A stretch of DNA of 64,000 bases from contig NZ_PGLQ01000002.1 of NCBI RefSeq assembly GCF_002802865.1, forward strand, positions 220,110-284,109. The letters run 5' to 3'. The stretch is from Bifidobacterium scaligerum. Lineage in GTDB: Bacteria > Actinomycetota > Actinomycetes > Actinomycetales > Bifidobacteriaceae. The notes under the pieces were generated by a model. That model worked only from the letters and a program-made list of their open reading frames with translations. It was not told where the DNA came from and did no database searches. Position 1 is the first letter of the stretch; each line of letters opens with the position of its first letter. This document shows positions 37,449 to 46,137 of the stretch, piece after piece. The position numbers and the translations under genes were made by a program.

Positions 37449-38416
37449 GAGTTAGTCGGTGTGATCGCAACGGACAGCAAGGCATCCGCAGCATCGGAGT
37501 TTGTGGCACGCTCCACCGTGGCGGACAGATGAAGGTGCATGGCCCCGGCCAAGGATTGGGCTACCGCGAGCCCTAGGCCTGACCCTTTGGAGCCGCGGGC
37601 GTCATCCGCCTGATAGAAACGGTCGAACAGCCGAGCAGTATCGATGCCGGCGGCGGCTTGAGCGGCAATGGGGTTGGAGAATGCAATCACGTCGCCGCGT
37701 TGCGTGATGACCGGTGCCCCGGCGCCATGTCTTAACGCATTGGTGACGAGATTGTCGATAATGCGACGCAGCGCGGTCCGATCAGCTTCCAGCATGAATC
37801 GCTCATCGTTAAATTCGAGTATCGGCTCCCACCCACGCTCCTCAAATTCGGGATAATGCCCCACGAGCACCTCGGCGATCAACGGCTGGACGGCAACCGG
37901 CTCAATATCAAGTATCTGATCAGGATCAGCGGCGCGCGCATAGGAGAACAATTGGTCAAGCAGATCTCGCACGTCATCCAACCGCTGCAACGCCACCTCC
38001 AAGTGGCGCTCGCGATCGGACGCCGGATGGGGTTGCATCTCGGTTCCCGGATTCCTTGTTGCCTGGCTACGGGCATCTTCCATCGCCAATTGAATATGCC
38101 CCTGCGCTCCCATAAGCGGCGTACGCACATCATGCGCAAGCGACGACAGGTCACGCTGGAATTCCTGCGCCTTGACCATCGCAGTGATCCGTTCGGTCTG
38201 GATCGTATCCAGTTGCGCGTTGATCGCCCGGGCAAGTTCACGGCTCGACCCGTCAGGCAGTTCCACGCTCAACCGTGCATTGCTCTCTGCCGGACGTTCG
38301 CGCAGGAAGCGCGCCATCCGCCGTATCTCGCGCCCATACACGGCCGAGCCGATCGCGATCCCCACGACCAGCCCGGCCAGCAGTCCCATCATCACCATGT
38401 CACCGATTGTCAGCAC
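37445..38416 (-). CDS. Sensor histidine kinase of an ABC-transporter operon
   Basis: Compact kinase of 323 aa: one N-terminal TM (MGLLAGLVVGIAIGSAVYG), a short linker, HisKA box SSLAHDVRTPLMGAQGHIQL with phospho-His at about 95, and HATPase motifs (DNLVTNALRHG, GSGLGLAVAQSLAG). With almost no extracellular loop it resembles intramembrane-sensing kinases such as those next to peptide-antibiotic ABC exporters. The start is GTG 38416, overlapping the permease stop by 7 nt; ATG 38398 is an alternative. Its cognate regulator is probably the gene at 40495-41346. Confidence 0.88.
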   Translation of the reverse strand: MLTIGDMVMMGLLAGLVVGIAIGSAVYGREIRRMARFLRERPAESNARLSVELPDGSSRELARAINAQLDTIQTERITAMVKAQEFQRDLSSLAHDVRTPLMGAQGHIQLAMEDARSQATRNPGTEMQPHPASDRERHLEVALQRLDDVRDLLDQLFSYARAADPDQILDIEPVAVQPLIAEVLVGHYPEFEERGWEPILEFNDERFMLEADRTALRRIIDNLVTNALRHGAGAPVITQRGDVIAFSNPIAAQAAAGIDTARLFDRFYQADDARGSKGSGLGLAVAQSLAGAMHLHLSATVERATNSDAADALLSVAITPTNS

Positions 38417-39282
38417 ACGTCACGACGGCGGTTGATGAGGAGCGTCGCGCCGACAGACAGGATGATCCAGCCGGCGAAGCAGACCAGCGCATGCGCCCAG
38501 ACCGGCATGCCGAGCGATGCGCCGCCGGCCGTCGTGGCGAACAGTCCGGTGCCATCGGTGTACAGCTTCACGTTGTTCGACGGCAGCCACGGCGTCAGTC
38601 GCGCCATCCACGGCAGATACATGGCGGCCGACGACAGGACGATGTTCGCCAGCGATCCCAGGATACCCGCGCCAACCAGCACCGCGGCGGCGACTCCGAA
38701 CGCCTTGCTGCGCACAATCATCGTCAGCGCGACGACGATCAGCACGAACGTGACCACGCCAAGTATCTTGAGCCCGCAGAATCCCAGATAGACGCCGACA
38801 CGTTCCGCGTGGCGGAACCGAACGCCGAGCGCAAGGCACGCCAACTCCAGCGAGGCGATCGCCACGACCATGTTCCATACGGTCAGCAACGCCGCCAGCA
38901 CCAGTCGCCCGGCGACATAGCCCGACCTGCCGCGCCGTCCGGCGAGCAGGTTCTTGGCGAAGCCGGCGTCCCAGTCGTCCATCACGGCCAGTACGGCGAG
39001 CACGGCGACGAACATGGCCAGCATGGAACCGCCGCCCAGTCCCGAGCTGGACAACATCGCGGTATGTGAGTCCATCACGAGTCCGGACGCCGTCAGACCG
39101 GCGGCGTTGGCCGTAACCGTGACGCCGTCGGCATCGGTCTGCGTAGCCCCGGCGGCACCGCCAAGCAGCACCAGCGTGACGAGCAGGCCGGCGGTCAGCA
39201 GCACCGACAACACGGTGACGACCCAGAATTTGCGGCCGTGGATGAGGCGGTACAGGTCGGAATGCAGCAGGTTGAACATCAT
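38410..39282 (-). CDS. ABC-2-type transporter permease
   Basis: Integral membrane protein of 290 aa with about six TMs, starting MMFNLLHSDLYRLIHGRKFW, the amphipathic start typical of lantibiotic-immunity or bacitracin-type permeases. An extracytoplasmic Ala/Thr/Gly-rich loop follows TM1. GGAAGGGG precedes the first ATG, which overlaps the ATPase stop. It forms an exporter with the ATPase upstream; substrate unknown, probably a peptide or lipid-active compound by analogy. Confidence 0.87.
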   Translation of the reverse strand: MMFNLLHSDLYRLIHGRKFWVVTVLSVLLTAGLLVTLVLLGGAAGATQTDADGVTVTANAAGLTASGLVMDSHTAMLSSSGLGGGSMLAMFVAVLAVLAVMDDWDAGFAKNLLAGRRGRSGYVAGRLVLAALLTVWNMVVAIASLELACLALGVRFRHAERVGVYLGFCGLKILGVVTFVLIVVALTMIVRSKAFGVAAAVLVGAGILGSLANIVLSSAAMYLPWMARLTPWLPSNNVKLYTDGTGLFATTAGGASLGMPVWAHALVCFAGWIILSVGATLLINRRRDVC

Positions 39283-40226
39283 CGGTCCCCTTCCATACGG
39301 GCGTCGTCCATGAGGGCGACGAAATAGTCCTCCATGTCACGCGATTTCGCGGACAGTTCGAGGACGGTCTGGTTGGCGTCATGCAGAACGCGCGAGACTT
39401 CGGCCGCGTCGAAGCCGCCGGAGATAGTGATCGAGCCGTCGGGTTCGGCAGTGAAACGCACTGGATTGGCGCAGTCGTCTGCCAGCCGCTCCTCAAGAAT
39501 CGCGAGTGCGGCGGCGGTGTCGGCGGTACGTACGGTGAGGCTGTCTCCGCAGTCGGCCTGCACCTGTTCGGCGGTCATCTCGCGCACCATGTGGCCGTTC
39601 GCGATGACGCCGTAATGAGTGCACATACGTTCCAGCTGGTCGAGGACATGCGAGCTGACGATAATGGTGATGCCACGCTGCTGGTTGAGTCGTACCAGAT
39701 AATTGCGCATGCCCCGCGCCCCTTCCGGGTCGAGGCCGTTGAATGGCTCGTCGAGCAGGAGCAGGTCGGGGCTGCCGACGAGGGCGAGTGCAATACCGAG
39801 ACGCTGTTTCATGCCAAGTGAGAATCCTTTGGTCTTTTTCCGACCGGTATTGCCCAGACCAACCTGGTCGAGCAGGGCATGGCAAACGGGTTTCGGATCG
39901 GCGACTCCGAAGGCAAGCGCCTGCGCCATCATCGTGTCGAATGCGCTCATATGCGGCAACAGACCAGGATTTTCGATAAGCGCTCCGACACGCTGCACTC
40001 CACCAGACCTGTCGGCTGTTGCGGTGGCCATATTGCCGAACAACGTGATTTCGCCGTCGCTCGGCGTCGCAAGCCCTGCGATCATCTTCATGACCGTCGA
40101 CTTGCCGGCACCGTTTTTGCCGACGAATCCGTAAATCGCCCCTTGCGGTACGGTCATGTCAAGCTTGTCGACCACTCTTTTGCCGACGTACTGCTTGGCA
40201 AGCGAGCGTATGCGAATCGCATCCAT
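39279..40226 (-). CDS. ABC transporter ATP-binding protein (BcrA/drug-export type)
   Basis: ATPase of 315 aa with Walker A GKNGAGKST, a signature region reading KGFSLGMKQRLG in place of LSGGQ (usual for BcrA-type ATPases), Walker B LLLLDEPFNGLDPEG and H-loop VSSHVLDQL; the C-terminal 90 residues follow the extended form of this subfamily. It is the first gene of the ATPase-permease-kinase run; the response-regulator gene lies upstream across a 268-bp gap with repeats. Confidence 0.92.
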   Translation of the reverse strand: MDAIRIRSLAKQYVGKRVVDKLDMTVPQGAIYGFVGKNGAGKSTVMKMIAGLATPSDGEITLFGNMATATADRSGGVQRVGALIENPGLLPHMSAFDTMMAQALAFGVADPKPVCHALLDQVGLGNTGRKKTKGFSLGMKQRLGIALALVGSPDLLLLDEPFNGLDPEGARGMRNYLVRLNQQRGITIIVSSHVLDQLERMCTHYGVIANGHMVREMTAEQVQADCGDSLTVRTADTAAALAILEERLADDCANPVRFTAEPDGSITISGGFDAAEVSRVLHDANQTVLELSAKSRDMEDYFVALMDDARMEGDR

Positions 40227-40368
40227 CGTGCGTTCCTTTCCCGTCCATCATGCGTTGATGGGACTTACCGTACGGAATGGTTCTTGCGCAACGCTCACGC
40301 AGTGCTCGCGCAAGTCTTACGAAATCCTTGCGAAAGTATGACGCACCATCAGGCATTGTCGTGAAGCC

Positions 40369-40418
40369 GTTTGTATGTGCGCGCGATTTACGACGGCCGC
40401 GCGTACATACAAAGGATT
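40369..40418. repeat. Palindromic repeat family 2, copy B1
   Basis: Left arm GTTTGTATGTGCGCGC, right arm GCGCGTACATACAAAGGATT, 14-nt middle. Nearly identical arms to copies at 9.9-10.0 kb. Confidence 0.75.
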
Positions 40419-40430
40419 TGGCCACATGAA

Positions 40431-40484
40431 TCCTTTGTATGTTCGCGCCCATGTGCCGATTTGCGCGTACATACGAAGGATTCT
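40431..40484. repeat. Palindromic repeat family 2, copy B2
   Basis: Left arm CCTTTGTATGTTCGCGC, right arm GCGCGTACATACGAAGGATT. Tandem with B1, 12 bp apart. The pair lies between the response-regulator stop and the ABC ATPase start and may separate their transcripts. Confidence 0.75.
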
Positions 40485-40494
40485 CACGCGGCGC

Positions 40495-41346
40495 TCACAT
40501 ATCAAGCTTGAAACCGAGCCCCCAAACGGTTTTGATGTACGTTTCGGTGCCAGAAGGCTTCAATTTGGCTCGAATCTTGCTCACATGCGCGGTGACGGTG
40601 TTGTCGTCCACCATATACGGCTCGTTCCAACACAACTCGTATACCTGCTGTTTGGTGAAAACCGCATTGGGATGGGTCATCAGCAGTTCGATAATGCTGA
40701 ATTCAGTGTTGGTGAGCGCCACCGGCTGCGCATCGACGGTGAACACATGGGAGAACGGGTCAAGAGTCCATCGTCCGGCAGTGACAGCATGGCCTTGCGC
40801 ACCGTCCACGACCGCAATGTTATGCGCTTCCCCGCTCTGCCGAGATGATTGCCCTTTCCGCGGCACAGACCGGGAATCGCCGACGCCGCCTTCCGCCGGA
40901 GCCACGGGCGTCTCAGCACAACGGCCATATCCTCGGCCGCGCAATTGGGCTTCGACACGCACGACGAGCTCGTCCAGATCGAACGGCTTGACGAGATAAT
41001 CGTCGGCACCGAGCTTCAGCAACGTCACGCGATCGGCCACGGTGTCCCGCGAGGAAATCACGATAATAGGCACGCCCGCGCCGCGTTCACGGAGCTCGGC
41101 TATCAACCGCTCTCCACTGAGACCTGGAAGCATGAGATCAGTGACGATGCAGTCGTATGCGCATAATTCGTCAGATCCTGCAGCATCCCGAATACCGCAG
41201 GAGCCGGCACCCCGGTCCAACAGCAACCGCGCCTCTGAACCGGAATATGCGGGAGTGCAGGAGCAACCCGCCTTCGCGAGCCGTGTGCAGACCACCTCGT
41301 TGATATCCGCATCATCCTCAATGACCAGTATTCGCGCATTGTCCAT
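40495..41346 (-). CDS. OmpR-family response regulator with long linker
   Basis: Response regulator of 283 aa, larger than the usual 225-235. Receiver with acidic residues in VIEDDAD, phospho-Asp in CIVTDLMLPGLSG (about residue 70), VISSRDT and DDYLVKPFDLDE. About 15 extra residues lie before the phospho-Asp strand (GSCGIRDAAGSDELCA) and about 50 low-complexity residues in the linker. The winged helix ends TYIKTVWGLGFKLDM. ATG 41346 is preferred because TACGCT ends 9 nt upstream (leaderless reading); GTG 41352 is possible. It is the probable partner of the kinase at 37445. Confidence 0.9.
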   Translation of the reverse strand: MDNARILVIEDDADINEVVCTRLAKAGCSCTPAYSGSEARLLLDRGAGSCGIRDAAGSDELCAYDCIVTDLMLPGLSGERLIAELRERGAGVPIIVISSRDTVADRVTLLKLGADDYLVKPFDLDELVVRVEAQLRGRGYGRCAETPVAPAEGGVGDSRSVPRKGQSSRQSGEAHNIAVVDGAQGHAVTAGRWTLDPFSHVFTVDAQPVALTNTEFSIIELLMTHPNAVFTKQQVYELCWNEPYMVDDNTVTAHVSKIRAKLKPSGTETYIKTVWGLGFKLDM

Positions 41347-41444
41347 AATCACTCAAGCGTACAGCCACCGCTGCTCGACGGTCTTATTCCCGCCCGCCAA
41401 GGTACGACACCACCGGTTCACGGCTGGAAGTACCCTAGGAGATT

Positions 41445-42881
41445 ATGAAGCTTACCGACATTTCCCCCGCAATCGCACTGACCCCGCTTGACGGCCGTTA
41501 TCATAACGCCACCGCTCCGCTTGTGGAATACCTGAGCGAGCCTGCTCTGAACCGCGAACGCATGCGCGTCGAGGTCGAGTGGATGATTCTTCTGGCCAAC
41601 GGATTCGAAGGCAACGGCAACCAGCCGGTCGTGGACGGCGTCAAGCCGTTCACCGAGGAAGAGAAGTCCTTCCTGCGCGCCATCCCCGAGGATTTCGGCG
41701 CCGAAGGCATCGCCGCCCACGCCGCCCACGAAGCCGTCACCCACCATGATGTGAAGGCTGTGGAGTATTACATCGACGATCAGATCGACAAGGCTCCGGC
41801 CGAGCTGACCAACATCAACGACGCCTTGAAGACCTTGGTGCATTTCGCCTGCACCTCCGAAGACATCAACAACCTGTCCATCGCCCGTTGTGTGAAGAAC
41901 GCGATGGAGAACGTCTGGACCCCGGCGTTCAAGGAGATCATCGACCACTTGGCCGAAAAGGCCGAGGAATACAAGGATAAGGCACTGCTCTCCCTGACCC
42001 ATGGTCAGCCGGCAACCCCCACCACGCTCGGCAAGGAGCTGGCCGTCTATGTCTACCGTCTGAACCGTCAGTTGAAGAACATCGAAAACCAGGAGTATCT
42101 GGGCAAGATCAACGGTGCCACCGGCACGTTCGGCGCTCATTTGGCCGCCTGCCCGGATGTGGATTGGATCGCCGTCTCCCGCGAGTTCGTGACCAACCGC
42201 ATGGGACTGACCTGGAACCCGCTGACCACCCAGATCGAATCCCACGACTGGCAGGCCGAGCTCTACTCCACCGTCTCCCATGCCAACCGCATCATGCACA
42301 ACCTGTGCGTGGATGTCTGGATGTACATCTCCCGTGGCGTGTTCGCCCAGGTGCCGGTCAAGGGTGCCACCGGTTCCTCCACCATGCCGCACAAGGTGAA
42401 CCCGATTCGCTTCGAAAACGCCGAAGCGAACTTCGAGATCTCCTGCTCGCTGCTCGACACGCTGTCCGCCACCCTTGTGGAATCCCGTTGGCAGCGCGAT
42501 CTGACCGACTCCACCACCCAGCGCAACATCGGTTCCGCGCTCGGCTACTCCCAGCTGGCCCTGTACAACCTGATGGGTGGCCTGAAGTCCATTCACCCGA
42601 ACGATCATGTGATCTCCCGCGAGCTGGACGAGAACTGGGAGGTGCTTGGCGAGCCGATCCAGACCGCCATGCGCGCCTGTGAGCTCAGGAGCCTGCCCGG
42701 CATGGACAAGCCGTACGAGAAGGTCAAGGAGCTCATGCGCGGTCACGAGATCAACAAGGAACAGGTCGAGGCGTTCATCGACCAGCAGTCCTTCGATCCT
42801 GAAACCGCGGCGCGTCTCAAGGCTTTGACGCCTGCTACATACACGGGTGTGGCTTCCAAGCTCGTTGAGTTCGACCGCTGA
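41445..42881 (+). CDS. purB: Adenylosuccinate lyase
   Basis: Purine-biosynthesis enzyme that cleaves SAICAR to AICAR and adenylosuccinate to AMP, releasing fumarate; homotetramer, 478 aa. Family landmarks are FACTSEDINNLS (region 1), LTHGQPATPTTLGKELA with the catalytic His, and the signature loop GSSTMPHKVNPIRFENAEAN. It is of the larger E. coli-like subtype. TAGGAG lies 3-4 nt upstream of the ATG. It is followed by a hairpin and is probably monocistronic. Confidence 0.97.
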   Translation: MKLTDISPAIALTPLDGRYHNATAPLVEYLSEPALNRERMRVEVEWMILLANGFEGNGNQPVVDGVKPFTEEEKSFLRAIPEDFGAEGIAAHAAHEAVTHHDVKAVEYYIDDQIDKAPAELTNINDALKTLVHFACTSEDINNLSIARCVKNAMENVWTPAFKEIIDHLAEKAEEYKDKALLSLTHGQPATPTTLGKELAVYVYRLNRQLKNIENQEYLGKINGATGTFGAHLAACPDVDWIAVSREFVTNRMGLTWNPLTTQIESHDWQAELYSTVSHANRIMHNLCVDVWMYISRGVFAQVPVKGATGSSTMPHKVNPIRFENAEANFEISCSLLDTLSATLVESRWQRDLTDSTTQRNIGSALGYSQLALYNLMGGLKSIHPNDHVISRELDENWEVLGEPIQTAMRACELRSLPGMDKPYEKVKELMRGHEINKEQVEAFIDQQSFDPETAARLKALTPATYTGVASKLVEFDR

Positions 42882-42902
42882 CCCGTTTGACGAAACCGGC
42901 TG

Positions 42903-42945
42903 ACAGGCACGAGTCCACGCGGCACTCCGCAGGGCTTGTGCCTGT
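42903..42945 (+). terminator. purB terminator
   Basis: ACAGGCAC (42903-42910) pairs with GTGCCTGT (42938-42945); flanking bases extend the stem with one mismatch. It is followed by a pyrimidine-rich run. Confidence 0.6.
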
Positions 42946-43029
42946 TCTGCTTTCAGCTTCCTATAACTCTCACGTCCCGGACTTTTCGGTCCAGGTTGCC
43001 TTCCCATCATCCAATCCGGTATAAGGCAG

Positions 43030-45537
43030 GTGCGACACCGATCCATGGCCAGTGAACATCAGTCCCCAGCGGAACGACACATAAGCGCAGCGACACCGTC
43101 ACCGAACACCGAGCGGACGGCGTCGGACGGCCCGTTTATCGAAGACGTGCCCCCACGTCGGACACATGATTTTGCTGATTTGACCCGCGCTGCACTCTCA
43201 CTGCTGATGGCCGCGGTGGTTATGGTATTCGCCGTATACCTGGGCGGCATGACGCGCGGCGTGGAAGACGACGCACACACCGCCGCGCAGGCCATCAACT
43301 GGCTGGCGGATTTCCCGTCCACCGTGCTCACTCAGCTGGCCACCATCGTCATCGTGGTTATTGTGCTCGGACAGTTATTGCTCACACGCGCATGGCTGGA
43401 AGCTGCGGTCTCGGCACTGTCCATGTTCGCCGGATATGGCGCGGTATGGGCGATTTCCGTATTGATCAGCGGCCTCCATGACGCCACGTTATCGATGGCG
43501 TTGGTCTCGGCCGCCACCACATTCGGCTCCACATTGCTACCGGATATCTACGCGGGTATGGCCGCGTTTCTGACCGCCGCCGGCCCCCGGCGCATCCGCT
43601 CCTCGGTGAAATGGAGTTGGAACATACTCTATGCCACCGCTGCGGTGATGGTGGTGCTTTCCTGGCATTCGGTCACCGGCATGCTGGTATCGATGGCCGC
43701 CGGACGCACGGTAGGCATGCTGATCCGATTCCTCATCGGCACACAGAACACCGGCGTATGGGGCAACGAGTTGATCAACGCGCTCAAGGGTATCGGCTTG
43801 GATCCGGTTTCGCTGATTCGCCATCAAGACGCGCCCCTTGCCGGGCATGGCTCACTGGCGGCCACCCTTGACGACGATCTGGCTGAAGGCTCACGCATCT
43901 ACGACTTGGAGACTACGGGAGGACGTCGTTTCATCGTCTCCGTACTGGACGCACAATCCCATTCCGTGGGCTATCTGAAGCAATTATGGGACTGGGTGCG
44001 GTTCACCAGCGTATCCATCAGGCGAGATCGTTCGGTACGTGAATCCGTGCAGCATCATTTCGCGATGCTGTTGGGCCTCAATGCCATCAAACTGCCCGCT
44101 CCCAGCCCGTACGGCATGGCCGACACCGATGAATCGGCCATTCTGGTGCTTGATGCGCACACCATAGGTTTGCCGGCGAATTTGCGTACGCTGACCAAGG
44201 CCGATGCCGTGGCGTATATGCGTTACCTGTCCGTGGCCAATCGACGAGGATATACGCATCGACGCATCACACCGAACACGTTGGCCAGACTCGACGACGG
44301 CACCCGGGTGATCGCCGGCTGGCATAACGGTGACAATGCTTCAGCCCCCGCGAACATGGCGCTTGACAAAGTGCAACTGCTGGCCCTGTTCGCCGCATTG
44401 ATCGGCGTGGACGACACCATCGAGGCGGCGCATGAGGCTTGGGGACAGACCACGTTGACCATGCTGGTGCCGTTTATCCAGAAGGTCGCCGTGCCTTCCG
44501 CCACACGCGCGTTAGGCACATGGGACAAGCAGCTGCTCGCCGACTTGCGTACCCGTATCAACGCGATGACGGACGAGGAACTTGCGGAGAACACCGAACC
44601 GGTCACGCTCGCCCGCTTCTCCTGGCGATCGATGTTGACCATGCTGCTGATCATCGTGGCCGTAGTGGTGGTGTTCACGCAGCTCAATCCCGAAGAGATC
44701 ATCGCCGCGATCAGGAACGCGAACCCGATCATGGCATTGGTGGTCATGGCGCTTGGCGTATGCGGTTGGATCGGTTCGTCCATTTCGCTGGGTGCGTTGA
44801 TGAACCGCAACCGACGCGATACCGTAGGCGTGTTCATGAGCCAGGTCGCCGGCGGATTCGCCACCGTGTCCATGCCAGCCGGCGTGGGACCATCGTTCGT
44901 CAACCTTCAGTTCCTGCGCAAATCCGGCTACCGTAACACTCAGGCCACGGCTATCATGAGCGCCGCACTGGTGGTGTATTACGCCGTGTATTTCACGATG
45001 CTGGTCATCATCGGCCTGTTCACCGGTCGCAATACCTTCACCGGATCCATTCCGACGAACACGTTGGTGATTGTGCTGGGCATCGTGGTCGTGGTGCTTT
45101 CGGTGACGATGATGATTCCGCCCGCACGTCACTGGGTGACTCGCCGCCTGATGCCCTTGGCGAAGAACTATGTCAATCAGCTGCTCGATGTGCTGTCGCA
45201 CCCGCAGGAGTTGACGGCGAGCTGCCTCGGCGCCCTGTTCCAGAACATCACCACCGGTCTGGCGTTCTGGGCGGCGCTATTGGCTTTCGGACAGGCCGCG
45301 AATCCGATCGAGGTCACTTTCGTGTTCATGCTCGCCTATGCACTGGGTTCGGCCGTGCCCACACCCGGCGGTTTGGGCGGCGTGGAGGCCGCGTTGACAT
45401 TCGCGTTCGTGGCATTCGGCGTTCCCCAAGGTGTTGCGCTTTCCGCCACGTTGCTGCATCGTGTGGTGTTCTATTGGCTGAGAATCCCTCTGGGAGCCGC
45501 TGCGATGAAATGGCTGGACAACCATAATCTCGTCTGA
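43030..45537 (+). CDS. YbhN/LPG-synthase-TM family membrane protein with kinase-like middle
   Basis: Protein of 835 aa. The N-terminal third has about six TMs (from LSLLMAAVVMVFAVYLGG), the middle (about 260-530) resembles an aminoglycoside-phosphotransferase/kinase fold in which the catalytic loop is degenerate (HRRITPNTLARLDDGTRVIAG), and the C-terminal third has 7-8 TMs of the UPF0104/YbhN (lysylphosphatidylglycerol synthase TM) flippase family with MPAGVGPSFVNLQFL and TPGGLGGVEAALTF. There is no MprF synthase domain. Such fusions occur in actinobacteria; lipid-linked transport is a plausible role. GTG 43030 or ATG 43045 can be the start. Confidence 0.82.
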   Translation: MRHRSMASEHQSPAERHISAATPSPNTERTASDGPFIEDVPPRRTHDFADLTRAALSLLMAAVVMVFAVYLGGMTRGVEDDAHTAAQAINWLADFPSTVLTQLATIVIVVIVLGQLLLTRAWLEAAVSALSMFAGYGAVWAISVLISGLHDATLSMALVSAATTFGSTLLPDIYAGMAAFLTAAGPRRIRSSVKWSWNILYATAAVMVVLSWHSVTGMLVSMAAGRTVGMLIRFLIGTQNTGVWGNELINALKGIGLDPVSLIRHQDAPLAGHGSLAATLDDDLAEGSRIYDLETTGGRRFIVSVLDAQSHSVGYLKQLWDWVRFTSVSIRRDRSVRESVQHHFAMLLGLNAIKLPAPSPYGMADTDESAILVLDAHTIGLPANLRTLTKADAVAYMRYLSVANRRGYTHRRITPNTLARLDDGTRVIAGWHNGDNASAPANMALDKVQLLALFAALIGVDDTIEAAHEAWGQTTLTMLVPFIQKVAVPSATRALGTWDKQLLADLRTRINAMTDEELAENTEPVTLARFSWRSMLTMLLIIVAVVVVFTQLNPEEIIAAIRNANPIMALVVMALGVCGWIGSSISLGALMNRNRRDTVGVFMSQVAGGFATVSMPAGVGPSFVNLQFLRKSGYRNTQATAIMSAALVVYYAVYFTMLVIIGLFTGRNTFTGSIPTNTLVIVLGIVVVVLSVTMMIPPARHWVTRRLMPLAKNYVNQLLDVLSHPQELTASCLGALFQNITTGLAFWAALLAFGQAANPIEVTFVFMLAYALGSAVPTPGGLGGVEAALTFAFVAFGVPQGVALSATLLHRVVFYWLRIPLGAAAMKWLDNHNLV

Positions 45538-45732
45538 ACGGACGCTTAGGAACCAGTTCATTCCGGTTTACCCCCTTTCAGAACTCGTTCAACGCCTATT
45601 TCGACGTACAAAACGGGTAAAAAGTTGTGAAAACCCTTATAAATCGCGGGTTTCGGCAGATTCATGCGCTATCATCATGTGATGACGCGGACAAGCGGCA
45701 GTGCTTGTCCCCTGACCCAAGAAGGATGCTTT

Positions 45733-46014
45733 ATGGCATACAACAAGTCTGATCTCGTCTCGAAGATCGCCCAGAAGTCTAACCTGACCAAGGCCCAGGC
45801 TGAGGCTGCTGTCAACGCCTTCCAGGATGTGTTCGTCGAGGCTCTGAAGTCCGGCGAAGGCCTGAAGCTCACCGGTCTCTTCTCCGCCGAGCGTGTCAAG
45901 CGCGCTGCTCGCACCGGCCGCAACCCGCGCACCGGCGAGACCATCAACATCCCGGCTTCCTACGGCGTGCGCATTTCCGCCGGCTCCCTGCTGAAGAAGG
46001 CTGTCACCGAGTGA
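45733..46014 (+). CDS. hup: DNA-binding protein HU
   Basis: Histone-like nucleoid protein of 93 aa that bends and compacts DNA as a dimer. It starts MAYNKSDLVSKIAQKSNLTK and has the DNA-binding arm ARTGRNPRTGETINIPAS with the intercalating Pro. It lacks the lysine-rich tail of mycobacterial HU. The ATG is preceded by GAAGGA. In-frame sequence upstream was discarded because the HU fold starts here. A 16-bp hairpin follows. Confidence 0.96.
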   Translation: MAYNKSDLVSKIAQKSNLTKAQAEAAVNAFQDVFVEALKSGEGLKLTGLFSAERVKRAARTGRNPRTGETINIPASYGVRISAGSLLKKAVTE

Positions 46015-46050
46015 CCCTTCGCTCATAGCGAGCATTAACAGAGACGACAA

Positions 46051-46087
46051 CGAATGGACCCTGACCACGATGGTCGGGGTCCATTCG
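46051..46087. terminator. Bidirectional terminator between hup and the GH2 gene
   Basis: CGAATGGACCCTGACC (46051-46066) pairs with 46072-46087 over 16 bp with one G-T pair and a 5-nt loop, between convergent genes. Confidence 0.8.
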
Positions 46088-46137
46088 TATGTGCTGCATG
46101 CTCGAAAGGCTACGGAGTCTGCCGGCCAATCAGCCCA

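Noticed and set aside
37318..37509. Independent small gene overlapping the kinase 3' end
   Set aside because: No ribosome site and its first half is antiparallel-free shadow of the kinase; kept only as a finding about a possible tail.
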